Source: Rufibacter immobilis
GTDB lineage: Bacteria; Bacteroidota; Bacteroidia; Cytophagales; Hymenobacteraceae
Direction: 5' to 3'
DNA length: 64,000 bases
NCBI RefSeq assembly: GCF_003721565.1
Contig: NZ_RJJE01000002.1
Coordinates: 310,001-374,000 of the forward strand
The translations under genes were made by a program, and so were the position numbers. The first letter of the stretch is position 1; each line of letters starts with the position of its first letter. Of the stretch, positions 57,233 through 64,000 are shown piece after piece. The notes beneath the pieces are model-generated. The model was not told where the DNA came from. It did not search any database and saw only the letters and a list, made by a program, of their open reading frames with translations.

Positions 57233-57676
57233 TTACTGGTTGTTCTGGCTGTTGGGGCGGCGGGGAGCTCCCATTCTCTGTCCGCGGCCTTGGCCTTGCC
57301 CCTGTCCTCTCTCCAATTGCTGTGCTATGATGGCGGCAAATTTCTCCTGTTGGGCCGGGGTTAACAGCGCGTTGATCTCCATGGCACGTTTCTGAGCTTC
57401 GGCTTGCATGGCGGCACGGTCTACGCGGCCGTTCTGGGTGCGCATTTTCTCCATGTCCTGGGCCGAGGCCAACACAATGGCTTTCACTTTGGTGGCCTGG
57501 TCTGGCGTGAGGTCCAGCTGTTTCTGGTACCGCTCCAGCTGCGCCAGCGCGCGTTCTTCTGGGGTGAGCCTGGCGCGGCTCTGCGGCGTTTGGGTCTGCT
57601 GCGCGAAGGCCGAAGAACCGGCCAATAAGGCTACAAACAGGAAGGCGAGCGACGCTAATTTTTGAAAGGTTCTCAT
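57233..57676 (-). CDS. Spy/CpxP-like periplasmic protein
   Basis: The 147-residue protein has a signal peptide (residues 1-25), a helical body with three LTP-type motifs (LTPEERALAQ, LTPDQATKV, LTPAQQEKF) typical of the Spy/CpxP fold, and a Gln/Gly/Arg-rich disordered tail (QGQGQGRGQR). Spy and CpxP are periplasmic chaperones or stress sensors; Bacteroidota versions are uncharacterised. It has its own terminator. Confidence 0.8.
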   Translation of the reverse strand: MRTFQKLASLAFLFVALLAGSSAFAQQTQTPQSRARLTPEERALAQLERYQKQLDLTPDQATKVKAIVLASAQDMEKMRTQNGRVDRAAMQAEAQKRAMEINALLTPAQQEKFAAIIAQQLERGQGQGQGRGQRMGAPRRPNSQNNQ

Positions 57677-57889
57677 ACTACGGGCTTCTTTTAGTGGTTT
57701 TATGAATTAGAGGTGGTTTTACGGAGAAGGTTTAAACTGATCCAAAAAAAGCTTAACAGACTGAAAGTCTAGCGGCAATGGAACAGTTTTAGGAAAAATA
57801 GACTTAAATTTAAGGACGTTTTCCGGCCACAGGGCTAAAAACGTGCCATACTAACCAAACGACCCTTTTTATTTTTTAACGCTTTTTGA

Positions 57890-59215
57890 ATGAAACGAAA
57901 ATTGTTGAGTACCCTGTTGCTGGGTGCCAGCCTCACCGCTGCCGCGCAAAGCAACAAGATTGAGTTCACGGAGTACGACCTGCCCAATGGTCTGCACGTG
58001 ATTCTGCACCAAGACAAGACTACCCCCACCGTGGCCGTTACCATGATGTACCATGTGGGTTCCAAGAACGAGAACGCAGACCGCACCGGCTTCGCGCATT
58101 TTTTTGAGCATTTAATGTTTGAAGGCTCAGAAAACGTGGAGCGCGGCAAGTACATCAACATGATTCAGAGCGCGGGCGGGGCCGTAAACGCCAATACTTC
58201 CTTTGACCGCACCTATTATTACCAGATTCTGCCGTCTAACCAACTGGCCTTGGGCCTCTGGATGGAAGCCGACCGTATGCGGGCGGCCAAGATTGACCAG
58301 CAGGGCGTAGAAACCCAGCGCCAGGTAGTGAAGGAAGAGAAAAAGCAGCGCATAGACAACCAGCCGTACGGCTCGCTGCTGGAAAATACCTTCGCCACGG
58401 CCTTCTCTGTACACCCGTACCGTTGGGTGCCCATTGGTTCTGCGCAGTATATAGACCGGGCGTCTTTGCCAGAGTTCATGCAGTTCTACAAAACGTTCTA
58501 CGTGCCCAACAACGCCACCCTCACCATTGCCGGAGACCTGGACATCAACCAAACCAAGGCGTGGGTAGATCAGTATTTCAGCCGTATTCCTAAAGGAACC
58601 GGTACCATTCCGCGTCCGTCTGTAGAGGAACCGGCGCAGATAGAGGAAGGCCGTAAAGTAGTATTTGACAACATTCAGCTGCCCGCGGTGGTGCAGGCGT
58701 TCCATACGCCGGCACAGGGGACAGATGATTCCTATGCCATTAACATGCTGACCACCCTCTTGGCCGGCGGACAAAGCTCCCGCCTGAACAAGGCCCTGGT
58801 AGACAAACAGCAGAAAGCCGTAACGGTAGCTTCTATCCCTATGGCCATGGAAGACCCGGGGTTGTTCATCAATCTGGCGGTAGCCAACATGGGCGTAGAT
58901 GTGCATGACCTGGAGCGGGCCATGGATGCCGAGATTGAGCGCGTGAAGAATGAGCCTATCTCAGACCAGGAGTTCCAGAAACTGCGCAACCAACTGGAGA
59001 CCGAGTACATCAACGGTATCTCCACGCTGGAAGGACGCACGGAGAAACTGGCTTCCTACCATGCCCTATACGGCAACACCAACCTCATCAATACCGAGCT
59101 GGACAAAATCCTGGCCGTGACCAAAGAGGACCTGATGCGGGTAGCCAAAAAGTATTTAACCAAAGAGAACCGCGCGGTGCTGCACTACCTACCCAAGGTA
59201 GCCCAGAACAGATAA
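57890..59215 (+). CDS. M16-family zinc peptidase, catalytic subunit
   Basis: The 441-residue protein has a signal peptide (residues 1-20) and the inverted zinc motif HFFEH (His70, Glu73, His74) with a downstream Glu at about 150, in VVKEEKKQR. The two M16 half-domains fill the rest. Such periplasmic enzymes pair with an inactive partner to cleave peptides in a closed chamber. The partner gene starts 31 bp later. Confidence 0.9.
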   Translation: MKRKLLSTLLLGASLTAAAQSNKIEFTEYDLPNGLHVILHQDKTTPTVAVTMMYHVGSKNENADRTGFAHFFEHLMFEGSENVERGKYINMIQSAGGAVNANTSFDRTYYYQILPSNQLALGLWMEADRMRAAKIDQQGVETQRQVVKEEKKQRIDNQPYGSLLENTFATAFSVHPYRWVPIGSAQYIDRASLPEFMQFYKTFYVPNNATLTIAGDLDINQTKAWVDQYFSRIPKGTGTIPRPSVEEPAQIEEGRKVVFDNIQLPAVVQAFHTPAQGTDDSYAINMLTTLLAGGQSSRLNKALVDKQQKAVTVASIPMAMEDPGLFINLAVANMGVDVHDLERAMDAEIERVKNEPISDQEFQKLRNQLETEYINGISTLEGRTEKLASYHALYGNTNLINTELDKILAVTKEDLMRVAKKYLTKENRAVLHYLPKVAQNR

Positions 59216-59246
59216 GCATTGGTTTTTTTCTTATTCACAGCATTCC

Positions 59247-61319
59247 ATGAAAAAATATATTTCCATTTTCTTTCTGGCGCTGACGGCCTCCTTGGGCAGT
59301 ATGGCGCAAACCAAACAGACGCCGCCGCCTGCGGGCCCGGCTCCGGTCATTGAACTGGGCAAGTATGAGTTCTTCACGCTCTCCAACGGGCTAAAGGTGT
59401 ACGTGGTGGAAAACCACAACCTGCCAAAGGTGTCCATGAGTTTGGTGCTGGATAGAGCGCCTGTATTAGAGGGCGAGAAAGCCGGTTTAACCGGGGCTGC
59501 CGGCTACCTCATGCGTACCGGTACCGCCACGCGTACCAAAGACCAGCTAGACGAGCAGATTGACTTTATTGGCGCTTCCCTGAGCACAACTGCCACTGGT
59601 TTTTCGGCCTCAGGCTTAAAGAAACATTTCCCTAAGCTGCTGGAACTGGCCTCTGATGTGGTACTGCGTCCGCAGTTTAAGCAGGAGGAACTAGACAAGT
59701 TCAAAAAGCAGATGGTGTCTAACCTGGCTTCGGGCAAAGATGACCCGGCTACCATGGAAGGAAACCTGCAACAGACGCTCCTGTACGGCAAAAGCCACCC
59801 GTACGGCGAGGTAATCACGGAGAAGACCATTGAAAACATTGCCCTGGCAGATGTGCAGCAGTATTACGGCACCTATTTCAGACCGAACATTGGCTATCTG
59901 GCAATTGTAGGCGATATCACGGCCAAAGACGCCAAGAAACTGGTGAAACAGTACTTCGGGAACTGGAAAAAAGCCGATGTGAAGCAGGCCACCTATGCGG
60001 CTCCGGCTTCATTAAGCGGTAATCAAGTAGCCATTGTAGACCGGCCCAACTCAGTGCAGTCTAACATCTCTGTCACGTACACCGTGGACCTGAAACCAGG
60101 TAGCCCAGACGCCATTGCCGCCAGCTTGATGAACAACATCCTGGGTGGTTCCTTTGCCCGCCTGGATGCCAATCTACGCGAAAAGCACGCCTATACCTAT
60201 GGTTCTAATTCCTCTTTGGTGTCAGACAAGCTGTCGGGACGTGTCAGTGCGTTTGCCAGCGTAAGAAATACCGTGACAGACAGCGCCTTCACGCAGATTA
60301 TGTATGAGATGGACCGCCTGCGCAAAGAGCCGGTGACCGCTGAGGAACTGAAGAAAGTGCAGAGCATGATGACTGGTTCTTTCGCCCGTTCGCTGGAAAA
60401 CCCGCTTACGGTGGCCATGTTCGCCATCAACACTGCCCGGTACAACCTGCCGCAGGACTATTATGCCAACTACCTGAAAAACGTGGCCGCGGTAACGCCG
60501 GCAGACATCCAACGGGTGGCCCAGAAGTACCTGCAGCCGGAGAAAGCCTATTTAACGGCCATCGGGAACGCCCGCGAGATCGCTGATAAACTGAAGCGTT
60601 TCAACAGCAACCAGCCTATTGCCTATTTCAATGCCTTCGGGGAGAAAGCAGAGGCTCCGCTCATGGCCCTGCCGAGCGGGGTGAACGTGCAGACGGTGTT
60701 AGCCGCTTATATGAATGCCTTGGGAGGCAAAGCCAATCTGGAGAAAGTAAAAGACCTTACCATTAAGCGTACCATGAATGTGCCCGGTGCCCAACTGGCG
60801 GTGGTGCAGCAGCAGAAAGGCGTGGAGAAGTCTTTGACTACCATCAGCTTTGGGGCGAATGAGGTGAACCGCATTACCATTAACGGCACCAAAGGGAACA
60901 TCAACAGCCAGGGGCAGGTGAAAGAACTGGCCGGACCAGAACTGCAGGACCAGAAACTGGAGAACTGGATGTTCAGCTTCCTGAACTATGACCAACTGGG
61001 CGTAAAACTGGCCCTGAACCAGATAGAGAAAGTAGAAGGCCGTGAAGCCTACAAACTGGAACTGACCCTGCCTAGCGGTAAAAAGTCTTACCACTACTTT
61101 GACAAGGAAACCGGTCTGAAAGTACGCGAGGTGGCCACTGAGCAAACCGCCGTAGGTACTGCCAACCAAACCACAGACATCAAAGACTACCGCGAGGTGA
61201 ACGGCATCAAGTTTCCGCACCAGATAGACCTGCACATTGGCAGCCAGATCATTTCTTCTACCGTGAACAGCGTGGAAATCAACAAGAACTTGAAAGACGA
61301 CGTGTTCAAGTTGAAATAA
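59247..61319 (+). CDS. M16-family inactive partner subunit with C-terminal extension
   Basis: The 690-residue protein has a signal peptide (residues 1-20) and two M16 half-domains (about 40-460). The place of HxxEH is occupied by a sequence without it (AGYLMRTGTATRTKDQLDEQ), so it cannot hold catalytic zinc, while an R-Y-type substrate-binding region remains. Residues 470-690 form an extra domain of beta-strands (KVEGREAYKLELTLPSGKKS, then YFDKETGLKVREV) resembling outer-membrane lipoprotein-sorting-type folds. The pair should act as a heterodimer in the periplasm. A strong terminator with T7 follows. Confidence 0.87.
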   Translation: MKKYISIFFLALTASLGSMAQTKQTPPPAGPAPVIELGKYEFFTLSNGLKVYVVENHNLPKVSMSLVLDRAPVLEGEKAGLTGAAGYLMRTGTATRTKDQLDEQIDFIGASLSTTATGFSASGLKKHFPKLLELASDVVLRPQFKQEELDKFKKQMVSNLASGKDDPATMEGNLQQTLLYGKSHPYGEVITEKTIENIALADVQQYYGTYFRPNIGYLAIVGDITAKDAKKLVKQYFGNWKKADVKQATYAAPASLSGNQVAIVDRPNSVQSNISVTYTVDLKPGSPDAIAASLMNNILGGSFARLDANLREKHAYTYGSNSSLVSDKLSGRVSAFASVRNTVTDSAFTQIMYEMDRLRKEPVTAEELKKVQSMMTGSFARSLENPLTVAMFAINTARYNLPQDYYANYLKNVAAVTPADIQRVAQKYLQPEKAYLTAIGNAREIADKLKRFNSNQPIAYFNAFGEKAEAPLMALPSGVNVQTVLAAYMNALGGKANLEKVKDLTIKRTMNVPGAQLAVVQQQKGVEKSLTTISFGANEVNRITINGTKGNINSQGQVKELAGPELQDQKLENWMFSFLNYDQLGVKLALNQIEKVEGREAYKLELTLPSGKKSYHYFDKETGLKVREVATEQTAVGTANQTTDIKDYREVNGIKFPHQIDLHIGSQIISSTVNSVEINKNLKDDVFKLK

Positions 61320-61340
61320 GCACGGTTAAACGGTTAAGTG

Positions 61341-61400
61341 ACCGGCTGCGTTTAGGGGCTGTTTTTCCAAAAACAGCCTCTAAACGCAACCGGTTTTTTT
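61341..61400 (+). terminator. P element copy 29 acting as a classical intrinsic terminator
   Basis: ACCGG, then TGCGTTTAGGGGCTGTTTTT, pairs with its complement ending CCGGT, with one C/A mismatch. It is followed by seven T residues (61394-61400). It lies 21 bp after the M16 partner stop. This copy gives the best sequence evidence that P elements can terminate transcription. Confidence 0.85.
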
Positions 61401-61423
61401 ATGTCCATCCTATATTCAATCAA

Positions 61424-61465
61424 TACGTTTTACAGCCTTTTTGGGAAAAACAGCCCCTAAACGTA
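61424..61465. repeat. P element copy 30
   Basis: TACGTTTTACAGCCTTTTTG and AAAAACAGCCCCTAAACGTA. The outer TACG/CGTA pairs differ from the usual GCG/CGC and still match, while the left core has decayed. Confidence 0.65.
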
Positions 61466-61634
61466 CTTACCTCAAAAGCGAAATTAATTCTTCTCTAAAC
61501 CTGCCCATAACCGGAATAGCTGTCCAGAACCGGACACTTTTGAAGAAGGGGTTTTAGTGTAAGTTGTATATAACCAGATGGTTATGTATTGGCACGCCGC
61601 TTGGATACCAGATGGTGTCAAAACAGTGTCAACC

Positions 61635-62885
61635 ATGGATAGAGAAATACCCCAAGCACAAGTACAAAAAGCCAAACGCAGGAGGTGGTGGCAGATAGGC
61701 GCCGTGGTCGTGGTGGTGCTGATCGGAGTGCTGGCGTTCCGGTCGGTGCTGCAGACGCGGGTAGCCAGATCAGAGCTCCGCTTCGCCACCGTGGAAGTGG
61801 GTGCCGTAGAGGCTTCGCTCACTGCCTCCGGGGTGGTGGTGCCCGAGAACGAGGAAGTCATCGCCAGTCCCATTCAGGCTAAGATTGAGCGCGTGCTGCA
61901 TACCCCCGGTGATCACGTGGCGGCCGGCGAGCCGCTCCTGCTCCTGGACAAACAATCGTCCCAGACGGCCTTTGACAAGCTCCGCGATGAGCAGCAACTG
62001 AAGCAGAACAAAACCGCCGAACTCCAGAACGACCTCCAGAAAAACGTCAACCAGCTCCGCTCCCGCTATGCTGTGCAGGAAGTGCGGGTGAAAAGCCTGC
62101 AAGCTGCCCTTAATGATGAACAATACCTGCTCTCCATTGGCGGCGGCACTCAGGAAAACGTGAAGAAAGCCGAGCTGGACCTGAAAGTAGCCTCGCTGGA
62201 ACTAACCCAGCTCCAACGCCAAATTCAGGACGAACAGGCCGCCGCCCGCATAGGCATGAAAGGCGTGGGCTATGAACTGGAAATGCAGCGCCGCGACATA
62301 GGCCAACTGCAACGCCAACTGGAGCAAGCCGATGTGAAAGCCGTGCGCAAAGGCGTGGTAACGTGGGTGAACGAGGAAGTAGGCGGCACCGTGAACGCCG
62401 GCGACCCGCTGGCCCGCATAGCCGATCTGAGCAGCTTCAAGATCAAAGCCACCATTGCAGATACGTACGCCGAGCAGTTGAAAGTAGGCGGCCCCGTGAC
62501 CGTGCGGGTGAACAACACAGATCTGCGCGGCGAGATTGCCAGCGTGCAGCCCAAAGTGGAGAACGGCATTATCACGTTCTACGTGCGGCTGCAGGAGAAA
62601 AACCACCAAGCCCTGCGCTCCAACCTGCGGGTGGAAGTCTTCGTCCTCACCGATTTCCGGCCCAACGTGCTGCGCGTGAAAAACGGGCCTTTCTTCACCG
62701 GCTCCCCGGAACAGGCGGTGTTTGTGGTCCAGGGCGACAAAGCCGTGCGCCGCACCCTGAAAACCGGTGCCAGCAACCTGGACTACGTGGAACTGCAAGG
62801 CGACATCGCCAAGGGCGAGCAGATCATCCTCTCCAACACCAAGGAGTACGTGCACCTGAAAGAACTGCAACTCTCAGCCGATTAA
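61635..62885 (+). CDS. HlyD/MacA-type periplasmic adaptor of an efflux system
   Basis: The start is ATG at 61635 (MDREIPQAQVQKAKRRRWW); the frame opens 19 codons earlier. The 416-residue product has a cytoplasmic basic start, one membrane helix (about 21-41), a lipoyl half-motif (ASGVVVPENEEVIASP), a long coiled-coil hairpin (about 110-225, KTAELQNDLQKNVNQLRSRY), the second lipoyl half and a beta-barrel domain. Adaptors of this type link an inner-membrane ABC or RND pump to TolC. The TolC-family gene starts 12 bp later; the pump is presumably further on. Confidence 0.88.
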   Translation: MDREIPQAQVQKAKRRRWWQIGAVVVVVLIGVLAFRSVLQTRVARSELRFATVEVGAVEASLTASGVVVPENEEVIASPIQAKIERVLHTPGDHVAAGEPLLLLDKQSSQTAFDKLRDEQQLKQNKTAELQNDLQKNVNQLRSRYAVQEVRVKSLQAALNDEQYLLSIGGGTQENVKKAELDLKVASLELTQLQRQIQDEQAAARIGMKGVGYELEMQRRDIGQLQRQLEQADVKAVRKGVVTWVNEEVGGTVNAGDPLARIADLSSFKIKATIADTYAEQLKVGGPVTVRVNNTDLRGEIASVQPKVENGIITFYVRLQEKNHQALRSNLRVEVFVLTDFRPNVLRVKNGPFFTGSPEQAVFVVQGDKAVRRTLKTGASNLDYVELQGDIAKGEQIILSNTKEYVHLKELQLSAD

Positions 62886-62897
62886 GTCCCCTGCATC

Positions 62898-64000
62898 ATG
62901 AAAAATACTCTATTATATATAGTGTTGTTCTATCTTCTGAAATTGCCGGTGACGCAGGCCCAGCCAAACGCCCAAAACGGGGGAGTGGCGCGCCGCTTCA
63001 CCTTGCCCGAAACCATTGAGCTGGCGCTTTCCGCCTCCACGGCCGCCAAGCAAGCCGCCACCAACAAAACCGGCAGTTATTGGCAGTACCGCACGTTCAA
63101 GGCAGATTATCGGCCGCACCTGACCTTGTCTGGTACGCTGCCAGATTTCTCAAGAAGCATTATTCCGGTCATTCAGCCAGACGGTACCACTGACTTCAGG
63201 GCGGTTTCCATCAGCAACTCAGATTTGTCTTTGTCTTTGAGTCAGGCGGTGGGGCTTACGGGCGGACAGTTCTTCGTGTCTTCGCAGAGCCAACGCTTCG
63301 ATGATTTCAACCAAGGGGTACGGCGCTACAATTCCTTCCCGGCCATCATCGGGTTCCGGCAGCCTATTTTTGGGTACAACAGCCTGGGCTGGGCGAAGAA
63401 AGTGGAGCCGCTGCGCTTCCGGGAATCAGAGCGGCAGTTCATAGAAGACCGCGAGAATATTGCTACCACCGCCACCCAGCGCTTCTTTGAGGTCTTGCTC
63501 CAGCAGGTTAACTATGAGATTGCGAGTAAAAACGTGGAAAACAACCAGGCGCTGTTCAGGGTGGCCGAGGAAAAACATCGGCTAGGCCGATTGTCCCGGA
63601 ACGAACTGCTGCAACTGAAACTGAGCCTCATGAACGCGCAGATGGCCCAGGCCCAGGCTTCCACTGAGCTCAAAACCGTAGCCATGCAGTTCTCGGCGTA
63701 CGTGGGCCTGATGCGGGGCGAGCAAGTGGCGGTACAGGCACCCGAAGCGGTTCCGGCTCTGCAGGTGGAAGAGCAACTCGCCCTGGAGCAGGCCCGGCTC
63801 AACCGGAAAGAGCGGTTTCAGTTTGAGCGGCGGGTGCTGCAGGCCCAGCAGCAGGTGGCCCAGGCCCGCGGCAAAGGCGGCTTCAACGCCGATCTGTACG
63901 CCACCTTCGGGCTGACCAAGAGCGCCAACAACTTCTCTGAGAGCTATGCCCAACCGGAGAACCAGCAGCAGGTAACGCTGGGGTTCAGCGTGCCCATCGT
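62898..64000 (+). CDS. TolC-family outer-membrane efflux protein, partial (runs off the right edge)
   Basis: ATG at 62898 starts MKNTLLYIVLFYLLKLPVTQ, a signal peptide, and the frame stays open to the window end. About 367 residues are visible. The helical hairpins of the OEP family are clear (FTLPETIELALSASTAAKQA, NVENNQALFRVAEEKHRLGR, NELLQLKLSLMNAQMAQAQA), with beta-barrel segments between. It should form the trimeric exit duct for the adaptor encoded upstream. Confidence 0.88.
   Translation, partial: MKNTLLYIVLFYLLKLPVTQAQPNAQNGGVARRFTLPETIELALSASTAAKQAATNKTGSYWQYRTFKADYRPHLTLSGTLPDFSRSIIPVIQPDGTTDFRAVSISNSDLSLSLSQAVGLTGGQFFVSSQSQRFDDFNQGVRRYNSFPAIIGFRQPIFGYNSLGWAKKVEPLRFRESERQFIEDRENIATTATQRFFEVLLQQVNYEIASKNVENNQALFRVAEEKHRLGRLSRNELLQLKLSLMNAQMAQAQASTELKTVAMQFSAYVGLMRGEQVAVQAPEAVPALQVEEQLALEQARLNRKERFQFERRVLQAQQQVAQARGKGGFNADLYATFGLTKSANNFSESYAQPENQQQVTLGFSVPI

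Overview
The window reads as chromosomal DNA of a Bacteroidota bacterium of the order Cytophagales, probably Hymenobacteraceae (Rufibacter/Nibribacter-like). The phylum rests on type IX secretion (T9SS) parts and sorting domains, a PorP/SprF protein, DUF2807/DUF4097 proteins, a BatA/MoxR/DUF58 cluster and one clear TTTG-n20-TAnnTTTG promoter. The family-level guess is inference. Most genes lie on the minus strand and most carry Sec signals for the periplasm or outer membrane.

Layout. 1-5.5 kb: partial pentapeptide-repeat protein, SGNH esterase, small membrane ORF, bestrophin-type channel, MBL-fold hydrolase, HemW. 5.5-7.5 kb: BamA/TamA-like outer-membrane protein and an initiator tRNA with its own promoter and terminator. 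7.5-8.2 kb: AT-rich gene-free stretch. 8.2-17.2 kb: a plus-strand T9SS module made of a 1979-residue adhesin (DUF3494 ice-binding-like head, DUF11, 18 PKD-like repeats, gliding-type C-terminal domain), a PorP/SprF partner and an OmpA/PD40 lipoprotein-like protein. 17.5-21 kb: a second repetitive T9SS cargo. 21.2-32.3 kb: a Bat-type cluster (DUF4159, MoxR, DUF58, BatA, DUF4175, membrane protein), broken up by repeats, a DUF559 nuclease, an rRNA-methylase-like gene and an AT-rich gene with an in-frame stop. 32.4-38.3 kb: beta-barrel, TldE/TldD pair split by a four-helix-bundle cassette, DUF2807 protein, unknown gene. 38.5-41.3 kb: GH2 glycosidase. 41.5-44 kb: BlaI/BlaR1-like pair with three operator-like palindromes. 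44.2-48 kb: small barrel, ArfB, PfkB kinase and NagA. 48.2-54 kb: ECF sigma, HEAT-repeat protein, two DUF4097 proteins and an outer-membrane barrel, probably one unit. 54.3-57.7 kb: membrane protein, penicillin acylase, Spy/CpxP-like protein. 57.9-61.3 kb: active/inactive M16 peptidase pair. 61.6-64 kb: HlyD-type adaptor and partial TolC, the start of an efflux operon.

The most unusual feature is a family of about 30 copies of a roughly 40-bp palindrome (here 'P element', core GCGTTTAGGGGCT / AGCCCCTAAACGC around a T-rich/A-rich centre). Intact copies sit just after stop codons and look like intrinsic terminators. In several the arms continue into copy-specific flanks that are still self-complementary. 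Five copies are translated in frame inside genes of the Bat cluster, and four genes end at or inside a copy. A second family of about 145-170 bp with C/G-rich inverted ends has three copies around the same cluster, one next to the DUF559 nuclease gene. Copy counts and alignments were made by eye.
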